From: Nitrosopolaris sp035691865
Lineage (GTDB): Archaea; Thermoproteota; Nitrososphaeria; Nitrososphaerales; Nitrososphaeraceae
Assembly: GCA_035691865.1 (NCBI GenBank)
Contig: DASSIM010000094.1
Location: forward strand, 1 to 21,140
Reading direction: 5' to 3'
Length of the DNA: 21,140 nucleotides
Below are positions 8,498 to 17,659 of this stretch, one piece after another. The notes beneath the pieces were generated by a model. It worked only from the letters and a program-made list of their open reading frames with translations, ran no database searches and was not told where the DNA came from. Made by a program: the position numbers and the translations under genes. How positions within the stretch are numbered: position 1 is the first letter of the stretch; each line of letters starts with the position of its first letter.

Positions 8498-8796
8498 TTA
8501 TTCAAGAAACCTGAAGCAGAAAGAGATGAATTCGCAGTTCGTCGGATCTAAGATTTAATGTTACGTGTTCATAATCTAGCCACGATTTATTATTTCCTAT
8601 CATGATAATGAATTGTTCTTATCCATTATCTATTTATAGTTTTTAACTATTATCTGAACAATTATTACTCTATTAAAGTCCAACACGTGAGTAAACGATA
8701 GAGCATGTCACCATTGTAGTCTCATTCACCTGATAATCCTTGTCTATCTTCTGCTGGATAAACACCACTCACCGTAATTTTAGATGAGGAAGAAAT
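8498..8796. other. Intergenic with short inverted repeats
   Basis: AT-rich spacer upstream of the response regulator gene. TATCATGATA at 8599-8608 is a perfect palindrome. AATTGTTC at 8611-8618 has its reverse complement GAACAATT at 8656-8663. Either could be a regulator site; no gene is visible. Confidence 0.35.
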
Positions 8797-9183
8797 CTAC
8801 TTTTTGCTAGATTCCAACTGTCCAATTGCGCTATCTGAAATACTGGTACTCTTCGGGGTCAGAATAATAAAATAATTCTTATCAACGCGTTCAACCTCAG
8901 TGACTGGCATGTATTTTTTAGTTGAGATGTCAAACTCCACCAGCCCAGCATCAATGCTACCTTTAGTATACACCATCGTCATCACTTCTCCAGACAACGG
9001 ACTTATAGGTACTATAGCAAACACATAACCTTTGTACGAACTTACAGGAAGGAGCTGCTTCATGTAAGGAGCTACTGACACAAGGTACATAAATACCTCA
9101 TTTATAGTCGAAAACTCTTCAAATTCAAATTTCATGACCTTGCTGGGGCATTTCAGTGATATAAAGTATCTATCTTCGCTCAT
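8797..9183 (-). CDS. Hypothetical protein, 128 residues
   Basis: I do not recognise this family. The protein is mixed alpha/beta and soluble, with alternating strand-like segments (YFISLKCP, YVFAIVPISP, VMTMVYTKGS, YFIILTPKS) and a Ser/Lys-rich tail. The ATG at 9183 is the first start. A TATA-like ATATAC stretch at 9211-9218 (read on the minus strand) lies about 30 bases upstream, which supports a real, independently transcribed gene. It diverges from the PsbP-like gene. No catalytic motif or metal site is evident. Confidence 0.7.
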   Translation of the reverse strand: MSEDRYFISLKCPSKVMKFEFEEFSTINEVFMYLVSVAPYMKQLLPVSSYKGYVFAIVPISPLSGEVMTMVYTKGSIDAGLVEFDISTKKYMPVTEVERVDKNYFIILTPKSTSISDSAIGQLESSKK

Positions 9184-9439
9184 AGAATATCAAGGTTCTC
9201 GTAGAATGCGATATACTTGTCAATACAAAGTAGGTTATAGTAAGATGGAGATCTTAAAGCCATTATATACCGTTTCTTGGTTCATGACCCTGCTGGCATC
9301 AGATTGCTAATTGGAGTCCGAAGCATTTCTGCACTTCATCGGCCCGATAAGGCCAAAAGAAATGCACCTTACATGCATCCAAAATCCAGCAACGTAGCTA
9401 TATCCAGTAGCTAATCCTGGAAGGACAAAGAAATACAAC

Positions 9440-9447
9440 TTTAAATA
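9440..9447 (+). promoter_or_regulatory. TATA box of the PsbP-like gene
   Basis: TTTAAATA ends 22 bases before the ATG at 9469 and is centred about 26 bases upstream. This is typical of a leaderless archaeal transcript. Confidence 0.6.
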
Positions 9448-9468
9448 ATAGAATCAGGACGTTTTCGT

Positions 9469-10269
9469 ATGCACGATAATGGACACGTATCAAGTTTGGC
9501 TACTACGCTACTAACAATCGGATTAACAGCAGCTTTTGTTTTTCCTCTATATTCACCCCTTGCCTTTACTCAATATGTCTATTCCCAGATGGCTAATAAT
9601 GCAGGGTTTCAGAATTTATCTGCCTTGTTCAAGAATTTTCTTATGCCACAAAAAGATGTTAGTGGCCATTTCAGTAATCCCCAATTTGGAATTGTAGATA
9701 TCGTATTTCCGAATGGATGGCATGGAAGAGAACTGGCGCCAATTTTTGGTCTAACTGTAATTATGCATCCAGGAATCGAAAATAGATCATCTTTTTTCCT
9801 CTCTACTCCACTTGCACAACCCCAAATGTTATTACAGGTAAGAAATAATTCAGAACTTGCGGGCGTGAGCTCAGGAGGCAGTCCACAAGACCTTTCTATA
9901 TCCAAAATTTGCAAGCCATTGACTCAAAACACCACATCTGTTATTGATGGCAAGGCTTTTAATGTGGCAACAGTAGAGTGCCCTTTGTCTTCTATCATGG
10001 GCTCTGCACTGCGTAGTGCACCATCTATAGGCATTAGTAATCAAAGCAATTTTGCCTATAATGGTGGGAGTGGAATATTCAAATCACTGAATCCGAACGC
10101 TGTTATGCAGGCAAAACTGTATGAATTCAAGGGAATTGATAAGACTTATCGCCTAGGCCTTGTTGTTAGCAATCTATATACTTCACCTTCCCAAAGTTCC
10201 GAAAAACCAGACATATCAAAGTATACTCAATTGCTAGATACGACAGCAAATACATTGAAACTTAGATGA
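9469..10269 (+). CDS. Exported PsbP-like protein
   Basis: A 266-residue exported protein. Residues about 8-40 form a long hydrophobic signal peptide or N-terminal anchor (LATTLLTIGLTAAFVFPLYS). The segment at about 67-98 (FSNPQFGIVDIVFPNGWHG then LTVIMHPG) follows the F-x-x-x-x-x-G-I-x-I-x-x-P-x-x-W pattern of PsbP-fold proteins, and the end (YTQLLDTTANTLKL) fits the closing helix. Thaumarchaeal genomes carry many such exported PsbP-like proteins of unknown role; no link to photosynthesis is implied. Two cysteines (in KICKPL and VECPL) could form a disulphide outside the cell. The gene stands alone behind its own TATA box and diverges from the 128-residue gene. The fold assignment is moderate; the export signal is clear. 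Confidence 0.82.
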   Translation: MHDNGHVSSLATTLLTIGLTAAFVFPLYSPLAFTQYVYSQMANNAGFQNLSALFKNFLMPQKDVSGHFSNPQFGIVDIVFPNGWHGRELAPIFGLTVIMHPGIENRSSFFLSTPLAQPQMLLQVRNNSELAGVSSGGSPQDLSISKICKPLTQNTTSVIDGKAFNVATVECPLSSIMGSALRSAPSIGISNQSNFAYNGGSGIFKSLNPNAVMQAKLYEFKGIDKTYRLGLVVSNLYTSPSQSSEKPDISKYTQLLDTTANTLKLR

Positions 10270-10638
10270 CAATCAAGCTAAGTGAGTGAGGGCTTACTTG
10301 CCAGGTCGTGTGTTTACATGCAATCGATATACGAATTAAAGTGAAAGCTTTGTAATCGCTTTTGTACCTACGGCTCAGACGTCTGATCTCATCACCAAAT
10401 GAGTTGATACATTTTTATCGTTGTTGCCCACCCACCCTTTGTAAGTAGCTTCCAAGTTTTATCGACTTCAACTTTTTGCTTACGATTCATTATGGTTTGC
10501 AGGAATCTAAGCGAGATGCTTCAGAGTGGAAATTTCAAACGATCACATTAGAAAATTATTTGGCATGTCATAATAATTCTAAACCATCAATTACAGCTCG
10601 ATTTTATTATCAGGCGAAGGGTCTATGTTTCCAAGCTA
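10270..10638. other. Intergenic, no convincing gene
   Basis: About 370 bases. An open frame from the TTG at 10476 overlaps the HAD gene start and resembles no known protein. A TATA-like TTTTATTA at 10602-10609, about 30 bases before the ATG at 10639, is the likely promoter of the HAD gene. Confidence 0.45.
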
Positions 10639-11495
10639 ATGCAAATAGCTGCAATACTCTCCGATTATGATGGAACACTATGTTCTACTATCAATGTGAT
10701 GAATTCGAGTGGCAATAAAATACCTGTAGAATTGTACGCAGTACTATCTGAAATTTCTAAACATGTGCCTGTATGTGTCATATCTAGTAAGGATTTCGGA
10801 TTTCTTTGTGACAAGATAAAATTTGCTAGAATCGTTTCTTGCATCATGCGGCTCGAAACTATTATTCTAAGGAGACAATTGTGTAATGAACTAATTCATA
10901 TCAAAAATGATAGTAATGTAATTTTTAACACTCGTTTAACTGATGATATCGACACGTTAACTAATAATTCCGTATTATTAAGTTCGTTGGCAGAAGAAAT
11001 ATCACAAGCTTTCAAGGAGATATCTGTATACCATGAGTTCACTTCTAAAGAGAGAATACTAGCAGGAATTACGTTAGACTATAGACATTTAGAAGATTGG
11101 TTAACTTACAAGACAAATTCAGAACCCTTTTGTCTCAGTGGATTCAACAAACCATAAAGTCTCAGCCAACATCTTCAGCATCTAAATTATACGTTGAAAT
11201 GTATTCTACACATCCTTTCATTGATGTCTATGGTATCAAGTGCAACAAAGGGAGTGCATTTGACTCCGTATTGAAACTTCTGGATATGGACAGATCAAAG
11301 AATAATATAATGTATCTAGGTGATTCAGAAAATGATAATGCCGCATTTGCGAAAGCTGATGTGTCAATTGGTGTGCATTCGGGTCGAAGATTAAGACCAA
11401 ATTTAGAATGTCAATATAATCTGGATTTGCATTCATTTCTCATGAAACTATCACATAATAAGTTTGAATTTTCTCACAATTTGATCTATCGATAA
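10639..11495 (+). pseudogene. HAD-superfamily phosphatase (HAD-IIB/sugar-phosphatase-like), frameshifted
   Basis: Two overlapping frames make one HAD phosphatase. The first (from ATG 10639) carries motif I, LSDYDGTL, with nucleophile D9 and acid/base D11, then motif II near VCVISSKDF. It reads to GFNKP and stops at 11157. The second frame continues from about 11150 with IKSQPTS and carries motif IV, GDSENDNAAF (11319-11345), ending at 11495. Restoring one base near 11145-11155 gives a continuous 285-residue protein, normal for HAD-IIB phosphatases such as sucrose- or trehalose-phosphate phosphatases. The substrate cannot be read from the sequence. All catalytic motifs survive, so the lesion is either very recent or a sequencing error. 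A truncated product would lack motif IV and be inactive. Confidence 0.8.
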
Positions 11496-11915
11496 GAACT
11501 AGAACATCTTCTCTATTCAGAACAAGTCAACCTCATGTAGAGTCACATCTCTTAGCATTGACCATTGGGTTGAAAAAATTCAAACAATATCTTATTTTTA
11601 GTAAATTCATCGTATCAAAAAAGCAATATGTTCAGGACAGTAGGTTACGATCATATGCATATATTTCCATGAATATTTTGAACATCAACTGATTATGAGG
11701 TTTAGGTCCATATCAGTGGCTATGATTTCTGAGCCGTTCATCACAGCATACATCAACATCTATGCTTTAATACGTGAAATAACCGATTAACTGATTAATA
11801 TGTGAAATAACTGATTAATATTGGGCACCGGCACCTTCCCTCAGCACCTTCTGAAGTTTGGGCCCATAATTTGGCGTTCCGACCTTGACCTACCAAAACT
11901 ATGTTGGTACGTCAT
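11496..11915. other. Intergenic with a short tandem repeat and a possible gene remnant
   Basis: About 420 bases between convergent genes. GTGAAATAAC(C/T)GATTAA recurs at about 11774 and 11802, with extra copies of CTGATTAATAT between, forming a small tandem repeat. On the minus strand, 11795-11911 is an open 38-codon stretch containing VGQGRNAKLW and GRCRCP that looks protein-like but has no good start. It may be a remnant. Confidence 0.35.
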
Positions 11916-12944
11916 TTATCTATATTCATCACCACAATCTCCAATACTATCAAATAGATTATTTGACTTTGTACATACGGCATCGATGGCGTCATAATCT
12001 GATTTTCCCAAATTGAAGGTGAATACCTGGGCATTATCGTTTCTGTGATCATCTATTCCAAGCCTAGCACCGATAATAACACCTGCTACTGCAGATTTCT
12101 CCAGGATGAATCTGGTTGCTACATTTGCAATGCTTACACTATACTTTTGTGCAATTTCCATTAAAGTAAATAAAAGCTCTTGGAACAAATTCCATCCTCC
12201 CCATGCATCGATCATCTTCTTGTACTTTCGTAAGCTCAACGTATCTAATTCTGCAATAGAGGGTTCTTGTATTCTTCCTAGATACCGCTCTGACATCAGC
12301 CCTCCGCATAAGCTTCCATAGGCAAGGAGGCTGATTTTATGCTTCATGCAAAACGGTATCAACCTCACTTCGGGCCTGCGATCTATAACCGAATATTGAA
12401 CTTGGTTTGATACAATTCGTAAATCTGAATCTATCATGAGCTGCATTCGTTGAGTATCGAAATTTGTAAGACCTACATGATTGATCTTTCCTTCATCGCA
12501 CAGGTCAGACAGATATTTGAGAGCATCCATGTAATACGGATTGTTATAATCCCACCAGTGAAACTGAAGTAGATCCAGCGAGCTAACACCCATTCTGCGA
12601 ATAGATCTTTCTATATTTTCTTTCACGATAGAACGTGTAATCCTTCCCGGCTGCGGTACCCATTTTGTTAATGCCTGAATTTTATCGAGTTCTGGTTTTC
12701 CTAAAACCTCGGACACTCTACCTCTGAATTGCCCAATAAAATCCTCCGCAGGGCCATAAATATCTGCTAGATCCCAGCTAGTAAATCCAGCGTTATGATA
12801 TTTCATCATGTCTTTGATTGCCAATTCATGATCAATAAGTCCATGTCCTCCTGCAACCTGCCACATACCATTGACTATTCTATGTATTTTCAAATCCTGA
12901 GCTAGTTGGTAGTAGTGTCCTTTCCCAATTTCGTTGATATTCAT
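11916..12944 (-). CDS. Aldo/keto reductase
   Basis: A 342-residue NAD(P)H-dependent oxidoreductase of the aldo/keto reductase (TIM-barrel) superfamily. The catalytic tetrad is visible: D58 and Y63 in WDLADIYG, K94 in ALTKW, H129 in LLQFHWWD. The barrel continues through VGLTNFD and NQVQYSVIDRR. The late VIIGARL segment matches the cofactor-phosphate-binding region. These enzymes reduce aldehydes and ketones; the substrate here is unknown. The ATG at 12944 is preferred because the shared AT-rich element at 12963-12981 lies about 28 bases upstream. An ATG at 12962 would add six residues. The gene diverges from the broken DUF1801 gene. Confidence 0.95.
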   Translation of the reverse strand: MNINEIGKGHYYQLAQDLKIHRIVNGMWQVAGGHGLIDHELAIKDMMKYHNAGFTSWDLADIYGPAEDFIGQFRGRVSEVLGKPELDKIQALTKWVPQPGRITRSIVKENIERSIRRMGVSSLDLLQFHWWDYNNPYYMDALKYLSDLCDEGKINHVGLTNFDTQRMQLMIDSDLRIVSNQVQYSVIDRRPEVRLIPFCMKHKISLLAYGSLCGGLMSERYLGRIQEPSIAELDTLSLRKYKKMIDAWGGWNLFQELLFTLMEIAQKYSVSIANVATRFILEKSAVAGVIIGARLGIDDHRNDNAQVFTFNLGKSDYDAIDAVCTKSNNLFDSIGDCGDEYR

Positions 12945-12962
12945 TCTATATGTTTTCTCCAT

Positions 12963-12981
12963 TTTATATTATAAATATACA
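12963..12981. promoter_or_regulatory. Shared bidirectional TATA element
   Basis: A TTTATATTATAAATATAC stretch lies about 19-37 bases from the ATG at 12944 on the minus strand and 20-38 bases from the ATG at 13001 on the plus strand. It could serve as TATA box for both divergent genes. Confidence 0.45.
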
Positions 12982-13000
12982 ATACACAAATCTGACGTAC

Positions 13001-13482
13001 ATGATGATCGTTACCATTTTTGAATTGGAGAAATTCATCAGGAAATCTTATCCAGCTATCGAAGCAGGATATACTAGACCAAATTCATTTATAAACACCA
13101 AAAATAGTCGTAGTGAATATTTGAAACCCGTTAAGGATGTGGATGAATACATTACACTAGCCCCAAAGGAAGTACAGGACAAGCTGAAAGAAATTAGAAC
13201 AACTATCAAGACTGCTGCTCCCAATGCACAGGAATGTATTAGTTATGGTATACCTTATTACTATTACATAGGCCGGCTGGTTTATTTCGGACTTTCAAAA
13301 AACCTATTGGACTTTACATACCCACTCCAGTCATAGAGGATCACAAAAATGAGCTAAAAGACTATGACACCACCAAAGCAACCGTTCGTTTTCCTCTGGA
13401 CAAAAAACTTCCGGTCACGCTAATAAAAAAGCTGGTTAAAGTACGAGTTAAGAGAAATGACGAAACAGAAAAGAAAAAATAA
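13001..13482 (+). pseudogene. DUF1801 (YdhG-like) protein, frameshifted in an A-run
   Basis: The first frame begins at ATG 13001 and gives the typical DUF1801 pattern: VDEYITLAPKEVQDKLKEIR, then IKTAAPNAQECISYGIPYYY and GRLVYFG. At the six-A run 13297-13302 the frame breaks and stops at 13334-13336. The family sequence resumes from 13303 in another frame: PIGLYIPTPVIEDHKNELKD, then ATVRFPLDKKLP and a lysine-rich end, stopping at 13480-13482. Adding one A gives S-K-K-P-I-G-L-Y and a continuous 160-residue protein. The family is small and cytoplasmic, loosely linked to iron-binding frataxin-like folds, with no firm function. Either a homopolymer sequencing error or a real slippage mutation explains the break. 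A longer start at 12950 would overlap the neighbouring gene and is less likely. Confidence 0.85.
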
Positions 13483-14617
13483 CTAATCTCAGTGCAGATG
13501 ATTGGATAATATTTTCCTCGGTCCCATGTAACCATATGTCTAAAATACGGACGTTGACTAAACCACTTTAGTGTAACTTATCTTAATCGTAATCCCGTGA
13601 TTTTTGACCTTGTAAATGAAGGCACAAGGATAGAACAGGCGATAATTTAAAAACCATTAGTTACTTAGTCGCTGATCGCTGGTACTATCAGTTGATGGCC
13701 AATGTAGGAGAATATTCACTGGGCGGGTTGAAAGTGTTTTCATTTTCTCGTTGACAAAGTGTGTATGACAAACCTATTCCTGGTGATTCCAATCGCATAA
13801 TAACCTCCTAGCGGTTGGTGGAAGGTAGGTTCTGTTGATTTGGTGAATATACCTACCCTATTCAAGCTGTTCCTAACATATCCAATTGTGAGGATCACTA
13901 TGGGTTGAGATTACTATACAAAGTGTTGTGTTGGGGGCTGAGAGGAACGGTGTCTAGGTTTCTATTCGATAGAATGGCTATTAGTGTTGTCTGACGTGAA
14001 ATGATTTACGAATGTGCAAGTAATCATTGCTGAAAGGCATTCCAAAATGATAGATGCTTCCAAAACTACTTCAGTTGGCAAATGACGAGATAGAGGTGGT
14101 GTAAGACTAGTTGATAAGAATGCCCCAACTTGCTTCTGTTATGAATACATACTTAGGCAACCAAACTAGCAGGGTATGACAGACAATAGATATCAGGTGT
14201 CATCGTTCAAGGAGATGCTGTGCAGATAGCCCAATGAATCCGATCCAAGATAGATCTAAAATGGTGTATGCGATATACTTTCTTTTACAGATTTTCCTTG
14301 AATGGGGAACGATTTAACAGAGCAGCTGCTTATCGTACATAGCCATATCGCAATGACACAGACACACTTTGAGAAAGTTAGTACGATATCTCATAGTGGA
14401 GTGGCGGTTGTATGTGTTGTTTATTTCATAAGCAGGAATTGCTATACTAACTCCGGTAAGGGCCCCTCCTCTGTCAATGTCATTCTTTACTATACTGTAG
14501 GTGATGTTATTTTGTATTTGGCAGGATCGTTTCAGCATTAATAGATCGTTTCCCTCGTTTCCGAAATCCACGGAGTAAAAATATCGTGTATATATGAGGT
14601 TTTCATCAATAGCGTTA
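13483..14617. other. About 1.1 kb without a convincing gene
   Basis: This is the longest gene-free stretch. It has only short open frames. One on the minus strand (about 13756-13908, GTG start, containing VGIFTKSTEPTFHQ) and one at 14314-14571 look mildly protein-like but match nothing I know. A 7-base inverted repeat (GGTAGGT near 13825, ACCTACC near 13851) is present. It may hold decayed sequence or an unrecognised RNA. Confidence 0.4.
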
Positions 14618-14848
14618 TCAAGGGCTAGTTGAGTTTTGTATTATTTTGCTCGCGCTCGTAGAATTGGATGATTGGCAGTCGTTGTTGATACATACAACTG
14701 TGTGGCAATTGTCACCATCACATGTGGTAGAACTCTTTTTCATGTGGAGCTCCACATTCGCCAAACTTCTATGCGTTCCTACAGCACCTATCAGAACAAA
14801 AACCATCGCAATGGTTGTTAGAGTCAGAATTTTGTGATTAATTTTCAT
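14618..14848 (-). CDS. Small exported protein with four cysteines at five-residue spacing
   Basis: A 76-residue protein. Residues 1-30 are a clear signal peptide (MKINHK, then a hydrophobic run to GAVG, then SLA). The mature part holds C43, C48, C53 and C58 in a strict C-x4-C-x4-C-x4-C pattern (CDGDNCHTVVCINNDC), with H49 inside. A Ser/Asn/Thr-rich tail follows. The even spacing suggests either paired disulphides or a metal site outside the cell. I recall similar small exported cysteine proteins in thaumarchaeal genomes but cannot name a family. The ATG at 14848 gives an ideal signal peptide. The gene diverges from the HtrA-type protease across about 175 bases. Confidence 0.75.
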   Translation of the reverse strand: MKINHKILTLTTIAMVFVLIGAVGTHRSLANVELHMKKSSTTCDGDNCHTVVCINNDCQSSNSTSASKIIQNSTSP

Positions 14849-15022
14849 GCTAACAACAACACTTTTCGTATCTTATTTGATTTAGGAGGCTAACTTCTAG
14901 ATATAAATCCTTAATGAGTTCACCTGATTAGATAGTTAGTATCATATCTAAGGCAGGAATAGAACCTAAATCGGACATTTTTGGCAACACATAAATACTC
15001 TTTTTTCACTGTTTGTCTGATA

Positions 15023-16360
15023 ATGGTCAATGGAATAGAAACTATGACGCTTGTAGGCGTGCTTTCGCTTGTAATTTCAATGATAACTCAAGGTTCAGAT
15101 TTTGACAATGCCAGGTCGGTCGCTTCTGCTTTAAAGAACGTGCAAAGTAATCGAGCAAAATTAACTCAAAATTATCTAGCTCAGCCATCATCTTCTGTCA
15201 CTCACCAAGCCTCTTCTGGCACAAATCAAGCTGCATTCAAGAATATAGCGTTACTGTCACCCGATACACAGTTGACGAACCTCAGGGATGTCTTTAAACA
15301 AGTAGAGAACTCTGTAGTACAGATAACAAGGAAAGTACCAACATCAACACCCAACGCCCTCAATCTTCAAACACCGAATGCTACTTCATTAGGTTCTGGT
15401 TTCGTGTACGACAACCAAGGGCACATTATTACTAACGGTCATGTCGTGGGTGATGCAAAAATGGTAGATGTAACATTTGTGGATGGAAACAGATATGCTG
15501 CAAATGTAGTGGGAGCCGATATTTATGGAGATACGGCAGTTCTACAAATTACACAGAATAATACTCAGCAACAACATCTGATATCCTCTCTTAAACCACT
15601 TGTTATTGGGAATTCCTCAAATCTAGAAGTTGGAGATCAGGTAATCGCTATTGGCAATCCATTTGGGCTTAGTGATACTATGACGACAGGTATTGTAAGT
15701 GGGATTGGACGATCACTTCCAGGAGCTGGATTTTCCATACCAAATGTAATCCAAACTGATGCACCAATAGATCCTGGTAATTCGGGTGGACCTTTGCTCA
15801 ACATGCAAGGACAGGTTATTGGAATGAATACTCCCCGTACAGGTACATTTTCTGGAATAGGATTTGCAATCCCAGCTAATACAATAGCGAAAATAGTTCC
15901 TTCATTAATCGAAAAAGGGCAATTTCTACATCCTTATCTGGGACTTAGCGGTGCAACTCTAACGTCGGATTTGGCAAGGAACCTTACTGGTGGACCGGCA
16001 GCAACTAATCTCAAGGGCATAATTGTTGACACAATTACGAAGAATGGGCCTGCCGATAAGGCTGGAGTGCACGGAAGCACAGTAGATCAGTATGCGAAGA
16101 AGCACCCCGGTGATATAATAATAGCTGTTGATGGATATCATATTACCAGAATAGATGATTTGATTTCCTTTATTGATCTACAGAAGTCTATTGGCGACAA
16201 TATTACTTTAACTGTATATAGGAATGGACATACTATTGAGCTGAAAACAACGCTTATTCCTAGACCCTCTCCTCCATTTCTCAACGAACGATCTGCCACT
16301 CCATTTCCGATTCCAGGTCCACCTAGACAACCTCCGTCGGCCCCTACACCACATTCATAA
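15023..16360 (+). CDS. HtrA/Deg-type serine protease with PDZ domain
   Basis: A 445-residue exported or membrane-anchored S1C protease. The N-terminus has one hydrophobic segment (TMTLVGVLSLVISM, about 8-21), then a Ser/Gln-rich linker to about 90. The catalytic triad is H140 (ITNGHVVGD), D170 (YGDTAVLQI) and S254 (DPGNSGGPLLN). A single PDZ domain follows at about 315-415 (GPADKAGV, GDIIIAVDG, LTVYRNG), and the tail is proline-rich. Such proteases degrade or refold damaged proteins outside the cytoplasmic membrane. ATG 15023 is chosen because CATAAATACT at 14990-14999 lies about 29 bases upstream. A TTG at 14981 would add 14 residues and place that box inside the gene. The divergent neighbour encodes a tiny exported cysteine protein. 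Confidence 0.95.
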   Translation: MVNGIETMTLVGVLSLVISMITQGSDFDNARSVASALKNVQSNRAKLTQNYLAQPSSSVTHQASSGTNQAAFKNIALLSPDTQLTNLRDVFKQVENSVVQITRKVPTSTPNALNLQTPNATSLGSGFVYDNQGHIITNGHVVGDAKMVDVTFVDGNRYAANVVGADIYGDTAVLQITQNNTQQQHLISSLKPLVIGNSSNLEVGDQVIAIGNPFGLSDTMTTGIVSGIGRSLPGAGFSIPNVIQTDAPIDPGNSGGPLLNMQGQVIGMNTPRTGTFSGIGFAIPANTIAKIVPSLIEKGQFLHPYLGLSGATLTSDLARNLTGGPAATNLKGIIVDTITKNGPADKAGVHGSTVDQYAKKHPGDIIIAVDGYHITRIDDLISFIDLQKSIGDNITLTVYRNGHTIELKTTLIPRPSPPFLNERSATPFPIPGPPRQPPSAPTPHS

Positions 16361-16476
16361 GGTGGCATCATTGGTTAGTTCCCTAGTAGTGAGCTTAGGA
16401 ATTCTGTCCTAGTTAAAGATACGAACCTAAGTGTACGAAGTGCCAGAATTATTGGTGCAAGTTGCCGAAAACATAT

Positions 16477-16881
16477 TCACTTTCTATTACTAACGATACT
16501 ATGTCTAACTTCCAAAACCAGATCTTGGTCACTGCATTTCCACACCATATTATCTCTAAACGCTGGGTTTCCGGTTGCCTTAACTGCAATGGATAGTTTG
16601 CTTATCAGATGGTGATGTTGGAAGACATTACCTATATCTCTGAGCTTCCCATCTGCGCCAGAAGGTCCTGTGCCTTGAAATGCAAAGATTAGTGCTCCAG
16701 CACCGTTCTGAGAGACTAATTCTCCATCTCCTGCTGTATGGATTGTACCACCAGAACCATTGGTTACAATCGCATTGCCGCTATCGGTAATATTCATATC
16801 ATTTAGAATCCCGTGGCCTGTGAAAGATATTTCTATTCCGTTTGTTGCATTAATAGTTGCTAGTTCGAGCTCGTTGTCTTG
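16477..16881 (-). pseudogene. N-terminally truncated exported beta-rich protein
   Basis: The frame is open from just after a TGA at 16882-16884 to a stop at 16477. The first ATG is at 16797, which gives 106 residues (MNITDSGNAIVTNGSGGTIH then FQGTGPSGADGKLRDIGN). However, the 28 codons before that ATG (with ATINATNGIEISFTGHGILN) clearly continue the same beta-rich domain and have no ATG, GTG or TTG start. No signal peptide is present, although the composition (Gly, Asn, Thr-rich strands) suggests an exported protein. I read it as the remaining C-terminal part of a longer gene. It could also be expressed from 16797 as a short form. It converges on the HtrA gene. Confidence 0.55.
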
Positions 16882-17013
16882 TCATATCCTATGTAACTAA
16901 CCTGATAGTGGCAGAATTATGAAGTCGATAGAAGATGCAAATATAGTTGGTCATCTTTTTCTAAGCCAGATAACTTAGAACTGGAGAATCAAGACGGATG
17001 AAGATCATATATA

Positions 17014-17592
17014 TTATCTTTCGGTATCAACAACGAAATGCAAGGAACTATCGTTTATATCAAACTCTACTCTTTTCAATTCAAATTCTTCGAACAAAAA
17101 TCTATATTGTTCCGCCATATAACGAGACCAATTTTTTCCCATATCATGCTGGATAACATAAGCGTGTCGCGTATAGTTGACTTCGTGCCTATAAGGATGG
17201 CCGGATATTTTAATCCAAGTTTCAATAACGTCTAAAGCCGATTCAATATTATATTCATTTCTTAGAAGTAATACGAAATCTTTAGTTTCTTTCTTCGCTA
17301 TATATTCTGCGATTGAAGATATCTCTTTGTCTGGAAGTCTATTGATGAGATCAATCAGCAATCCCCGCCGTACAGTAACAAACCCAGCTTTAGCTGCATT
17401 AGAATGCCAATCTATATGTCGTCTTACGATACGACTCACTAATGCGTTGACACTGGTATCTTTTTGCTCTGCTTCATGTTGTAGCTTGTTTAAAATAATG
17501 CTGTCCAACCTAAGGGTGATACTTTCACTTTGATGTTCGTGAGGACGATGCGGATCTTGCCTCCTATGTTTAATTTCGCTTTCTTTTTCCAT
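17014..17592 (-). CDS. Ribbon-helix-helix (CopG-like) transcription regulator with C-terminal domain
   Basis: A 192-residue protein. After a charged, His-rich leader (1-22) comes a ribbon-helix-helix DNA-binding domain: strand ESITLRLD (23-30), then helices covering about 31-62 (LNKLQHEAEQ, VNALVSRIVRRHIDW). The remaining 130 residues are an alpha/beta domain I do not recognise, with an aromatic, His-rich middle (HPYRHEVNYTRHAYVIQHD) that might bind a ligand or metal. Such fusions recur in thaumarchaea. The protein should dimerise and bind short repeats in DNA. The divergent gap to the membrane-protein gene contains TTGCA repeats that are good candidate targets. The ATG at 17592 starts the frame. 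Confidence 0.88.
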   Translation of the reverse strand: MEKESEIKHRRQDPHRPHEHQSESITLRLDSIILNKLQHEAEQKDTSVNALVSRIVRRHIDWHSNAAKAGFVTVRRGLLIDLINRLPDKEISSIAEYIAKKETKDFVLLLRNEYNIESALDVIETWIKISGHPYRHEVNYTRHAYVIQHDMGKNWSRYMAEQYRFLFEEFELKRVEFDINDSSLHFVVDTER

Positions 17593-17659
17593 TATACAAA
17601 TACTAATTTAAGTAGCTCTAGGCATAGTATAACATCATTGCATATAAATTATTTTTTTA

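Noticed and set aside
9131..9297. TTCATGACC(T/C)TGCTGG near 9131 and 9281
   Set aside because: A 15-of-16 match is near chance level and shows no extended similarity.
10476..10670. 64-codon frame from a TTG, ahead of the HAD gene
   Set aside because: Overlaps the HAD start, has no recognisable pattern, and uses a weak start with no matching promoter.
2312..11745. GAGCCGTTCATCA found near 2312 and near 11731
   Set aside because: A 13-base match is expected a few times by chance in a window of this size, and the flanks do not match.
13756..13908. Minus-strand 50-codon frame from a GTG
   Set aside because: Mildly protein-like but short, with no homologue I recognise and no clear promoter.
14314..14571. 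Minus-strand frame from a GTG, 85 codons, downstream of the small cysteine protein
   Set aside because: A competing plus-strand frame covers almost the same bases, the start is weak, and neither resembles a known protein.
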